Assembly (NCBI GenBank): GCA_034231615.1 | Contig: CM067304.1 | Coordinates: 17,814,944 to 17,878,943 of the forward strand | Direction: 5' to 3' | From: Meghimatium bilineatum | Taxonomy: Eukaryota; Mollusca; Gastropoda; Stylommatophora; Philomycidae | Length of the DNA stretch: 64,000 nucleotides | In this document: one piece after another, positions 46,841 to 57,700 of the stretch | How positions within the stretch are numbered: position 1 is the first letter of the stretch | Layout: every line of letters starts with the position of its first letter | Notes under the pieces: generated by a model | Seen by the model: the letters and a program-made list of their open reading frames with translations, nothing else | The model's database searches: none | Told to the model about the DNA's origin: nothing | Made by a program: the position numbers and the translations under genes

Positions 46841-47101
46841 TCAGTTTTTTTTTTGGTTATAATATTGTTTAGCAGCCAACCGTCTGTGATGTTTACCATT
46901 ATTATCACTTGTTGGTTCATCTGTGATGTTTACCATTCTTATCACTTGTTGGTTCATCTGTTTCACTGTACATGATATTCTCAAAATCTTTCCGTAGCAT
47001 CTCATTTTAAAGACAGCTTTTCTATTTGCCAATGATTTATTACAGGTAAATGTGCATGTTTCACAGCCATAAATTACTGAAGTGTATCTCTCAACAAACA
47101 C
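46841..47101 (-). mobile_element. LINE C-terminal fragment
   Basis: SVIYGCETCTFTCNKSLANR, FKMRCYGKILRISCTV: the YGCE-W-T...F-x-MRCYRRIL block of LINE ORF2. A 38-bp stretch is duplicated within it. Confidence 0.8.
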
Positions 47102-47162
47102 AAAATCTCACCATCAAAAAAATACATGAAAATGATAATTAGATTAATCACATTGCGGTAAC

Positions 47163-47545
47163 TTGGACATCAATATGACCACACTCCAGTCAGTTGGACA
47201 TCATAATATGACCACATTCCCGTCAGTTGGACATAAAAATATGATAAATTTGCAGTCAGTTGGGCTTCAAAATATGATAAATTTCCAGTCAGTTGGACAT
47301 CAGAATATGACCACATTCCCATCAGTTGGACATCAAAATATGATAAATTTGCAGTCAGTTGGGCTTCAAAATATGATAAATTTCCAGTCAGTTGGACATC
47401 AGAATATGATCAATTTCCAGTCAGTTGGACGTCAGAATATGACCACAGTTAGATGTCAGAATATGACCATATTCCATTCAGTTGGACATCAGAATATTAT
47501 CACATTCCAGTCAGTTGGATATCAGAATATGACAATTTCATGAAG
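47163..47545. repeat. 33-bp tandem repeat
   Basis: About eleven units of CAGTCAGTTGGACATCAGAA plus TATGACCACATTC. Divisible by three, hence a false 126-codon frame. Confidence 0.95.
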
Positions 47546-47639
47546 GAAAAACAAACATATTTGGAAATAAATACTGGCAAATTGGACAGACAATTATGAA
47601 ATGCAGATATGATGGCATATAAAATTGATGTGGTCAGTA

Positions 47640-48005
47640 GCTAACACAGGCAATGAGTTATGTCTGCAGGTTATCATCAGCCCACATCGGAAAAGTTCAA
47701 AGGTTCTCTGATCCCAGTGTCAATAAATCCATCAGTATAGAGGCTGAGAGTTCCAGTTCATTGCTGACATCATATATATGTTTCTCTTTATGGGCTGTTC
47801 TGATCTTTACACCAATCTCATGCAGTCTTGAGAGCGACCATGATTCAAGCTTGGAAATCCTCTGAGCGAACAAGGTTCCACAATGCATTAACTATGTCAG
47901 ATCGATCAATTGATGTACCTATTGACACTGTGACCAAGCTCTCCAGTACATTGGCTCGCCTCGCTCATTACTCTCAACACCTGCATGCCCTGACACAAAT
48001 ATACA
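47640..48005 (-). mobile_element. RNase-H LINE fragment
   Basis: Minus strand, allowing frameshifts, gives VSGHAGVESNERAN, IDRSDIVNALWNLVRSEDFQ, comparable to GVRGNQRADQL...DRADVLNSLRD at 28.5 kb. The opposite-strand open frame at 47828-48010 is therefore a shadow. Confidence 0.65.
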
Positions 48006-48304
48006 GGTAATATTTTTGGTCGTTGATTATGTCAATAATCTCATTGATGACGGTTGACTCCTGCTTCAACTTTGATAAAATGTTTATTGAGTCACTAAGT
48101 ATGCATGCATGTGAAGTCTTGTAACATCAGCCATGACTGTGCCTCCATCACAGCTTTTTATACACCAACAATATTACAAACCATGCAGTGATATCTTATA
48201 GATAAAAATCAAGCTGTTTATATTGTGCCAGAGATCTGTAAATATTTTATCCCAACTTGAAAAATGAAATGTGATACTTGTCTTATTTTAAGTAGACAAT
48301 CGAT

Positions 48305-48690
48305 AATAATTGAGACTGCTGTATAACGATAGTATTTACATAGAACACAAATTCAATTAGTTTTACAATGAACACACAGACTACGTTCTCATTCCCAATA
48401 ATTGCTTAGTGCACACATCTATGACACTACTTGTGTATACATCATTGTTACCTTGGACGTCTCTGCTGTTAATTGTCTGCCATGTAACGCTTTTGTAATA
48501 GTGTTGTTATTTTTACTATTTGTTCACGGTCTTGTATTTTCTTGAGAAAAAAAAAGAGCTAAATGTTGAAAAAGTCTTCTATATTGTTATTTATATTTTT
48601 TTTGTACCCATTCCCTATAGTCTGATAGTATGTGCGTTCATTGTTAAGCTGATCGACCTTGTGTTTTACATAAGTACTATTTTAAGTAGT
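48305..48690 (+). mobile_element. Family N repeat, copy 2
   Basis: CATCATTGTTACCTTGGACG, GTCTTGTATTTTCTTGAG, GCTGATCGACCTTGTGTTTT. Confidence 0.75.
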
Positions 48691-48769
48691 ATATTTCCCT
48701 CCAGGGCCAGATAAATGGAACACATTATATGGAACAAAACAACAGCTCACAAACACATGCATATATCAC

Positions 48770-48832
48770 ACAATGGCATCGGGTCAAAGGGCACGAGCCC
48801 ATGGACAGCTGGATCAGCAACCAACCAACCAA
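48770..48832 (+). mobile_element. Family F 3'-end fragment
   Basis: GGGTCAAAGGGCACGAGCCC, GGATCAGCAACCAACCAACC. Confidence 0.8.
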
Positions 48833-48869
48833 GTAGTATATTTAACATGCAATATATATTCAGGCGACA

Positions 48870-48965
48870 TACGCCCTATTCTTTCCAGAATATAGTCTTC
48901 TATGTTGAATCCCTAACTCCCCACAATTCTGGGAATGTTGACCTGCTATAGTCAAGGATATGTTT
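48870..48965 (+). repeat. Family P repeat, copy 2
   Basis: TATTCTTTCCAGAATATAGT, CAAGGATATGTTTAAACACT. Confidence 0.7.
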
Positions 48966-49194
48966 AAACACTCAGAAATATATCCCAGAATACTACTTTT
49001 TAATTGAAAAATGAAGAACAGATTTTCAATGTCATATTTGCACCATGTTTAGGCAATCTATGTTTTGCAGAGATTTGCTTATAGTCTACAGTATCCTGAG
49101 CTAAGCCTGACGATTGACGTGTCGCCTGTACACTTTTAGAATGCAATCTTGTGGAAAGTTGCTGCCTGTTCTGACTCCATGCCTGGTTCTACTT

Positions 49195-49394
49195 TATAAT
49201 TCCCCCTACATTAAAATTTGTTATAAAAGAATATGTTATAACATATTCTTTTATAACAAATTTTCCTATTTAACAACACTTTCCAAAATACCTAATTATA
49301 TTTATTGTTTTGTTTATACTGTATATAGCAAATTTCTATTATTATATAAATATCTAATTAGTCTGGACCAATTTGTTATAATGGGATTTGACTA
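49195..49394. mobile_element. MITE Q, copy 2, rearranged
   Basis: ATAACAAATTTTCCTATTTA, CCTAATTATATTTATTG, TTTGTTATAATGGGATTTGA follow 45593-45750. Its left end is replaced by a palindrome. Confidence 0.75.
49213..49264. repeat. Perfect 52-bp palindrome
   Basis: AAAATTTGTTATAAAAGAAT and ATTCTTTTATAACAAATTTT flank the centre ATGTTATAACAT; all 26 base pairs match with no spacer. Confidence 0.97.
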
Positions 49395-49690
49395 TCAGAT
49401 ATAGGGTCACAGAATGAATTACAATCATATATTGAAAAAAATGGAATGAACTACCATTAGATATTATGGGCATGGATCGTGACAGATCGGCAGTATAGGA
49501 GACATGTCAACTAAAACATAAATAATAACTAGTTTCGGATTTGCGTGAAATCTATTGGTTGGCCATGGCTATTTTTGGCATTGACTCCAAGTATACATAG
49601 CGACCAATCAAAATCCAACAATAATCAAAAACGTAACCAACAGGGTCCAAACTAATTCAGCTCGAAGGTCTGTAGTACTGTCGATAGCCA
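49395..49690. other. Worn MITE R relative
   Basis: GACCAATCAAAATCCAACAA, AGGGTCCAAACTAATTCAGC (49600-49665) match the right arm of 46561-46740. Confidence 0.5.
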
Positions 49691-49691
49691 A

Positions 49692-50105
49692 GCATGGATC
49701 TACCGCTGGATATTATGGGCATGGATCTACCACTGGATATTATGGGCATGGATCTACTACTGGATATTATAGGCATGGATCTACCACTGGATATTATGGG
49801 CATGGATCTACCACTGGATATTATGGGCATGGATCTACCACTGGATATTATGGGCATGGATCTACCACTGGATATTATGGGCATGGATGGATCTACCACT
49901 GGATATTATTGGCATGAATCTACCGCTGGATATTATGGGCATGGATCTACCACTGGATATTATGGGCATGGATCTACCACTGGATATTATGGGCATGAAT
50001 CTACCGCTGGATATTATGGGCATGGATGGATCTACCACTGGATATTATTGGCATGAATCTACCGCTGGATATTATGGGCATGGATCTACCGCTGTATATT
50101 TATAC
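49692..50105. repeat. 27-bp tandem repeat
   Basis: About 15 units of GGATCTACCACTGGATATTA plus TGGGCAT. Because 27 is divisible by three, frames stay open on both strands (PLDIMGMDL and SGRSMPIIS); these are not genes. Confidence 0.97.
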
Positions 50106-50450
50106 TTGAAATTAACTATCATTGGATAAAAGAAAATGTGGATGGAATTATTCTTTGATATTGGGGCGGTGGAATGAACTATCAAGGATTTTTGGGAACC
50201 ACTGAATTAACTAGTTCTGAAATACATTTTGTAGGAGGAGGGGAGATGGGAAAAAAAGACACTTGAATTTTAGACTCATGTAAGCAACTATAGTAAACTT
50301 AAGAACATTTATTCCTGTTTAAGAACTTGTAATGATTTGACTGAAATTTATGAAATTTTCTCAACTGACTATATTAATCCTGTCACAACATACAATTTTT
50401 GAAAGTAAAAATGAACAACAGATTTCAATGTCATATTTGTGCATTTAAGT
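50106..50450. other. No feature recognised
   Basis: AT-rich. Confidence 0.5.
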
Positions 50451-50451
50451 G

Positions 50452-50625
50452 TGGCGCATGGCCGATAGGTTAGAAACTTGGTCTCACAACCGTGAGGTCC
50501 AGAGTTCAATCCCCAGTTAGGACTGGATTTTTTTTCTGTCGGAGGGTAAATTAAAAACCTCACCCTGTACATAATGTGGCGACAGCAATTGCATGCGGCC
50601 TTTATCACATAGCTACAAAATCCAT
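50452..50625 (+). mobile_element. tRNA-derived SINE
   Basis: GTGGCGCATGGCCGATAGGT (A-box-like), GAGGTCCAGAGTTCAATCCC (B box), then a T-run and CTGTCGGAGGGTAAA. Different from the 63216 family. Confidence 0.7.
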
Positions 50626-50729
50626 CCCCTAACACAAAAAAATTCAGTATTAACAGTTTTTTTTTTACAATAAACATAATATTCCTGTAAATTAGTACAG
50701 TGGAGTCCCTCTATGCATCATCCTTTTAA

Positions 50730-50822
50730 CTCTTTGCCTCCGTACGGTTTTCCTGCTATGCCGAACACGATAGTAAATTCATATTAAAATGTAGATATTA
50801 GCAGCTCAGTGGATATAGAGAG
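50730..50822. mobile_element. 93-bp TTAA-flanked insertion
   Basis: Bounded by TTAA on both sides (50726-50729, 50823-50826), starts CTCTTTGCC and ends ATAGAGAG. It is absent from the other MITE Q copies. The piggyBac-type target suggests a tiny piggyBac-like MITE; terminal repeats are only ~4-5 bp. Confidence 0.65.
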
Positions 50823-50890
50823 TTAAAACAGATTTTTAATAACAATTTTCAAAATCCCCCAATTATTTTTAATTCTTTGTACTGTATATA

Positions 50891-50988
50891 CAACTGGCCA
50901 CCCCACCTAATAGTTGCTGTGGCTTAGTACATGAAGAGTTATCTTCATTCCCGACGGCAGATGCCGTGGGACCTACCTTTACCTTTAT
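50891..50988 (+). mobile_element. 5'-truncated SINE nested in MITE Q
   Basis: TGGCCACCCCACCTAATAGT to ACCTACCTTTACC equals the 3' part of the SINE at 13138-13438. Flanked by TGTATATA on both sides (50883-50890 and 50989-50996). Confidence 0.88.
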
Positions 50989-51049
50989 TGTATATAGAAA
51001 ATTTCATTTCTGTTGTTACATACATATTTTTGTTGGTATGGATTCAAGT

Positions 51050-51200
51050 TCATGCCAGCAAGATACTTTTCAAGATAATTATGAAAAGAATGGAACAACA
51101 TATGAACAGAGAAATCAATATAGTTCAAGCAGGTTTTAGACAGGGCAGAGGTATGCCCTACATACATTGTTTGAACGTCTTTGCAAGACAATATTGAGCA
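51050..51200 (+). mobile_element. LINE reverse-transcriptase scrap
   Basis: ASKILFKIIMKRMEQHMNRE and VQAGFRQGRG, the RT block before FLD-KAFD. Confidence 0.75.
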
Positions 51201-51502
51201 CATCTATGTCTCAAAAAATGCCATCTAATAGTTGAATTACCAAATCACATTTTTCAGGGATAAATTAATTATAATATAATAATCCTCATACAAAGATCAA
51301 AGGAATGTGCCGAAGCAAGATAATAGTACTAAATGCAGAATTTAAAGCTATAAAATCATGTCGATATATAAATATAAATGAATGAACCATTTGATATTTT
51401 GGGCTATTGAAAACTGCTTGATATTTGGGGCTTTGGATGAACTAACGCTGGACATTAGTGGGTTTTTTTTATGTCTACCTAAATATGTATCTTTGACATT
51501 TA
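51201..51502. other. Probable UBASH3 3' UTR and downstream DNA
   Basis: No coding signal; no clear polyadenylation signal on the minus strand. Confidence 0.4.
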
Positions 51503-51726
51503 TCATAATAAAACCTTCCAATCAAACTCATGGAGTGCTGGAATGGGAGGCTCCACAAGAGACCATTTTTTAGTGGTGACATCTTCAGCCAGGCAACATA
51601 TACAACAGTAAGTGAAACTGTTCAGGATCTGATGCATCTCCTGTGAGCTGCGAGGAAGTTTTCCTTGGAGCCGACGAGTAAATGTGTCCAAACTACCAGC
51701 ATGAGCCACAATCAATATATCTCCAC
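51503..51726 (-). CDS. UBASH3: UBASH3 terminal exon
   Basis: 73 codons after completing a glycine, then TGA. DILIVAHAGSLDTFTRRLQG holds the second catalytic histidine; KWSLVEPPIPALHEFDWKVL corresponds to the WQLTDPPI...FNW C-terminus of vertebrate proteins. Acceptor TTCTTCCAAAG. Confidence 0.95.
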
Positions 51727-54700
51727 CTTTGGAAGAAAAGAATAAAGAATGGTAAATTCAGAGATAATGCTGACAAATCTGGTTTAGGCACTGATTTAAC
51801 ATGAGATAGTTAACTCTGTCTCTATTATTTTAGATTATTTCGTTGTGATATCTCTATGTAGCAAAAACCTGTAAATACTTTTAAATGTAGCATGTCAATA
51901 ATGGGTGGGACTGAAGTAAAACTGTTAGATCCAAGTGAAAACACAGTGAAATAAAGTTTTATAACTGTTGAAGTCAAATGTGTCAAATCATTGGCATAAA
52001 TAAAATGTCAACACAATGCATTTACGTTCTCTGGACTACCTCTGCTGCAAGAGAGATCCAGTGGGTGTTTTAGAACAAACACACACACACAAATATTTTA
52101 CAAATTGTTAAAAGAGTTTGGGTGGTAGAGTGGATAGTGAGCACACTTTACAAAGCTGACTTTGTCAAATTAGCTTATGGTTTGAATGCTGATCAATCAT
52201 AATTTTGTGTCAATATGATATTGAATGTAACCATCATCAAACCTATAACCTTTTATGGATATCAGGGGTGCCACTATATCTCCAATACAAAAATTCAACC
52301 ATGTCTCTGTTTCCTGTTCATTGTTCCAGTGTAGAGAATCTTAATCCTATCCAGTCTTATGAATCCATACTTTCCTTTATCTTCTTCTTCTCCTATAGTC
52401 AGCTATCCTCATTAGGACAGTCTTGGAAAGGGAATCATGTCTCACCATGTGCCCAAAATGAAGTAGAATAGCAGCTGTGTTTTTTATGCTTGCCAATAAA
52501 CCAAGTTCAGCAGAGGAAATGGGTACCACAGAGTAAAATACTGCTCATGGAAATGCAATACTAGAATATCAGTACACATGAGTAAAAACTTCCTGGGAGC
52601 TGATAGTGGCAGTAACCACGATATGGTAATAATAACTCTTAAGATTAGACTTATACAAAATTATCATAATATAAAGGATCTCATCTGTGATTTTATTTAG
52701 AAAAGTTAAAAAAACCCAGAAATTGCTGATATATTTCAGGCAGCCATGGAGGAATATTTCGCAGCACTCAATCTTCTTGAGGAGGATGCCATTGACATGC
52801 AACATGAATAATGCACTTCTAGATACAGCAACAACCATTCTAGGTGAAAATAAGCTATCTTAGCAATGTTTGGGCAACCGATGACATAATGTAGCTATCT
52901 TAGCAATGTTTGGGCAGCTGATGACATAATGAAGCTATCTTAGCAATGTTTGGGCAGCCGATGACATAATGTAGCTATCTTAGCAATGTTTGGGCAGCTG
53001 ATGACATAATGAAGCTATCTAGCAATGTTTGGGCAGCTGATGACATAATGAAGCTATCTTAGCAATGTTTGGGCAGCCGATGACATAATGTAGCTATCTT
53101 AGCAATGTTTGGGCAGCCGATGACATAATGTAGCTATCTTAGCAATGTTTGGGCAGCCGATGACATAATGTAGCTATCTTAGCAATGTTTGGGCAACCGA
53201 TGACATAATGTAGCTATCTTAGCAATGTTTGGGCAACCGATGACATAATGTAGCTATCTTAGCAATGTTTGGGCAACCGATGACATAATGTAGCTATCTT
53301 AGCAATGTTTGGGCAACATATGACATAATGAAGCTATCTTAGCAATGTTTGGGCAACATATGACATAATGAAGCTATCTTAGCAATGTTTGGGCAACATA
53401 TGACATAATGAAGCTATCTTAGCAATATTTGGGCAACATATGACATAATGAAGCTATCTTAGCAATATTTGGGCAACATATGACATAATGAAGCTATCTT
53501 AGCAATGTTTGGGCAACATATGACATAATGAAGCTATCTTAGCAATGTTTGGGCAACATATGACATAATGAAGCTATCTTAGCAATGTTTGGGCAACCGA
53601 TGACATAATGAAGCTATCTTAGCAATGTTTGGGCAACATATGACATAATGTAGCTATCTAACAATGTTTGGGCAACATATGACATAATGTAGCTATCTTA
53701 GCAATGTTTGGGCAGCCGATGACATAATGAAGCTATCTAGCAATGTTTGGGCAACATATGACATAATGTAGCTATCTAACAATGTTTGGGCAACATATGA
53801 CATAATGAAGCTATCTAGCAATGTTTGGGCAGCTGATGACATAATGTAGCTATCTAGCAATGTTTGGGCAGCCGATGACATAATGTAGCTATCTAGCAAT
53901 GTTTGGGCAGCTGATGACATAATGAAGCTATCTAGCAATGTTTGGGCAACATATGACATAATGAAGCTATCTAGCAATGTTTGGGCAGCCGATGACATAA
54001 TGTAGCTATCTAGCAATGTTTGGGCAGCTGATGACATAATGTAGCTATCTAGCAATGTTTGGGCAGCCGATGACATAATGTAGCTATCTAGCAATGTTTG
54101 GGCAACATATGACATAATGAAGCTATCTAACAATGTTTGGGCAACCGATGACATAATGAAGCTATCTAGCGATGTTTGGGCAACATATGACATAATGAAG
54201 CTATCTAACAATGTTTGGGCAACCGATGACATAATGAAGCTATCTAGCGATGTTTGGGCAGCCGATGACATAATGAAGCTATCTAGCAATGTTTGGGCAG
54301 CCGATGACATAATTAAGCTATCTAACAATGTTTGGGCAACATATGACATAATGAAGCTATCTAACGATGTTTGGGCAACCGATGACATAATGTAGCTATC
54401 TAGCGATGTTTGGGCAACCGATGACATAATGTAGCTATCTAGCGATGTTTGGGCAACATATGACATAATGAAGCTATCTAACAATGTTTGGGCAACATAT
54501 GACATAATGAAGCTATCTAGCAATGTTTGGGCAGCTGATGACATAATGTAGCTATCTAGCAATGTTTGGGCAACATATGACATAATGTAGCTATCTAACA
54601 ATGTTTGGGCAACATATGACATAATGAAGCTATCTAGCAATGTTTGGGCAGCTGATGACATAATGTAGCTATCTAGCAATGTTTGGGCAGCCGATGACAT

Positions 54701-57700
54701 AATGAAGCTATCTAGCAATGTTTGGGCAACATATGACATAATGTAGCTATCTAACAATGTTTGGGCAACATATGACATAATGAAGCTATCTAGCAATGTT
54801 TGGGCAGCTGATGACATAATGTAGCTATCTAGCAATGTTTGGGCAGCCGATGACATAATGTAGCTATCTAGCAATGTTTGGGCAGCTGATGACATAATGA
54901 AGCTATCTAGCAATGTTTGGGCAACATATGACATAATGAAGCTATCTAGCAATGTTTGGGCAGCCGATGACATAATGTAGCTATCTAGCAATGTTTGGGC
55001 AGCTGATGACATAATGTAGCTATCTAGCAATGTTTGGGCAGCCGATGACATAATGTAGCTATCTAGCAATGTTTGGGCAACCGATGACATAATGAAGCTA
55101 TCTAACAATGTTTGGGCAACCGATGACATAATGAAGCTATCTAGCGATGTTTGGGCAACATATGACATAATGAAGCTATCTAACAATGTTTGGGTAACCG
55201 ATGACATAATGAAGCTATCTAGCGATGTTTGGGCAGCCGATGACATAATGAAGCTATCTAGCAATGTTTGGGCAGCCGATGACATAATGAAGCTATCTAA
55301 CAATGTTTGGGCAACATATGACATAATGAAGCTATCTAACGATGTTTGGGCAACCGATGACATAATGTAGCTATCTAGCGATGTTTGGGCAACCGATGAC
55401 ATAATGTAGCTATCTAGCGATGTTTGGGCAACATATGACATAATGAAGCTATCTAACAATGTTTGGGAAACCGATGACATAATGAAGCTATCTAGCAATG
55501 TTTGGGAAACCGATGACATAATGAAGCTATCTAGTGATGTTTGGGCAACCGATGACATAATGAAGCTATCTAGCGATGTTTGGGAAACCGATGACATAAT
55601 GAAGCTATCTAGCGATGTTTGGGCAGCCGATGACATAATGAAACTATCTAGCGATGTTTGGGCAACATATGACATAATGAAGCTATCTAGCAATGTTTGG
55701 GCAACCAACGACATAATGTAGCTATCTAGCAATGTTGGGCAACCGATGACATAATGAAACTATCTAGCAATTTTTGGGCAACCGATAACATAATGAAGCT
55801 ATCTACCAATGTTTGGGCAACCAATGACATAATGAAGCTATCTAGCAATGTTTGGGCAAAATATGACATAATGAAGCTATCTAGCGATGTTTGGGCAACA
55901 TATGACATAATGTAGCTATCTAGCGATGTTTGGGCAACCAACGACATAATGTAGCTATCTAGCAATGTTTGGGCAACCGATGACATAATGAAACTATCTA
56001 GCAATTTTTGGGCAACCGATAACATAATGAAGCTATCTACCAATGTTTGGGCAACCGATGACATAATGAAGCTATCTAGCAATGTTTGGGCAACCAATGA
56101 CATAATGAAGCTATTGGTATGTGATGCCTGGAGAGAACTTAAGAAGGTAAAAAACAAAATCCTGTCGCAGCATAGCAGTATAGAAAATTAAATAAAGAAA
56201 TCAGAAAGATTAAACAAGCTAAAGAGAACTGTATTTCTGAACAATGTGAGTCCATCAATAAGGATATGAGGCAAAGTAACAACAAAATAGCATTTGCAAC
56301 TTTCAAAGAGGTGACACAACCACACCGACCACGAACACCTATCATTATAAATAATGGAGTTTTGTTCAATGAAAAAGAAGACATAATGAAAAGGTGGACA
56401 GAATATTGCAGAGATTTATATAAATGTGAAACTGCCCTAGACTTTTAAGTATTCAAAGCCATTTCATTTCAAATTATTTGGGGGGGGGGGGGGGCAGTAA
56501 TATAATGTTAAGTCATTCACCCATCAACCAGCAGACAGATTATGAGTTCCATCGTTATTTGTTGTTTAAAATAAACAGAGTTCATGCTCTGAGAAGGTTG
56601 AGGAATGGCATTATTGATACTGGAAAAGTGCAAGGTGATCTAGTCAATCAGTATCTGGTTATTCACTGACTAGGCAGCTGAGCACTTATGGGAAACCATA
56701 TGCTATAAGCTGGTTCATAGCTCAACGTATCCTATTTTTCACCTTACTATTGACCTGGACCTCAATTAAGATACAAAACATTTGTTAATTCAGTTTACCT
56801 TCAGCTTCATGTGTTTTAAGGATATGCTGTGCCAGTTTGTGACACCTCTCATAATAATCTGGCACTGTCTCATCAAGGTGAAGGCTGCTGGTGATCACAA
56901 ATGGCCTGAAATATGGAACAACATTTGTTAAGTTATGAAAAATAATTGTAAATGTTCATTCTCAAACTGTGTTACCGATATCAGACAAGGGCACTAACTA
57001 CATTCATTCATTTTCCTTTTGCGCTGAAGTTAGCGCAGAGGTCAGATCTCTCCAATTCTGTCCATTCAAAGCTATTCTGTGCAGTTCTTGGATAGTATGG
57101 ATATTGATTGTTTTACTTTCTATAAGTATTGTTCTTCTGAGTGTTTCTTTTGGTCGACCCCTTGCTCTTTTGCCTGTAGGTATCCATTCAAGAGATTGGT
57201 GGTGTATTCTGTTGGTGTCTATGCATAGGACATGCCCGATGTAGGACCAATGGCATTTTCTGATAACATCTGTGATGAAATTTTGATGTGTCTCTTCTCT
57301 GATTTTATCATTCGATTTGAATTCACTCCAATGGGTGAAATCCTACGAAGACATTTGTTCTCGAAACTCAGTAATTTCTTTTCTGAAGATAAAGAGCTTT
57401 TCCAGCTCTCACATCCATATGATAGCACCGGAATAATGCAGGAATTAAAAAAGCGCAACTAACTACATAACAAGAGATAAAGATTACTACGTGTGAAATG
57501 AGATGTCTAAGAAAAGCGGCAAACAGAACAAGAAGAGATCATGTGAGGAATAAAGAGATTACAAGAACTGTTAGAACAACGTCTGTGGTTAAATATATTG
57601 AAAAACAAAGACTGAAATCATTTGGCCACTAAATGAGAATGAACCATTATTGACCGGTAGTAAAAGTCTACAATATGAAAATGGAAACAGCAAGAGGCAG

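Larger units (their letters stand above)
50697..51055. mobile_element. MITE Q, copy 3, with two nested insertions
   Basis: TACAGTGGAGTCCCTCTATG, AATTTTCAAAATCCCCC, TTGTACTGTATATA and ATAGAAAATTTCAT follow 45593-45750, interrupted at 50726-50826 and 50883-50996. Confidence 0.8.

Noticed and set aside
47163-47543. 126-codon frame with SVGHQNM repeats
   Set aside because: 33-bp tandem repeat, no start context or flanking exon.
47828-48010. Possible plus-strand exon (acceptor-like CATGCAG, donor CAG|GTAATA)
   Set aside because: The opposite strand reads as the last RNase H motif of a LINE (GHAGVESNERAN...), so the exon-like frame is a shadow.
49657-50129. Repeat proteins on both strands (PLDIMGMDL / SGRSMPIIS)
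   Set aside because: Artefact of a 27-bp tandem unit, open on both strands.
52735-52815. Possible plus-strand terminal exon (AAMEEYFAALNLLEED)
   Set aside because: Short, no partner exons, inside the minus-strand UBASH3 gene, no recognised family.
53693-55732. 679-codon minus-strand open frame
   Set aside because: It consists only of 13-residue repeats produced by the 39-bp minisatellite; plus-strand frames are equally open and the frame ends where units become 40 bp.
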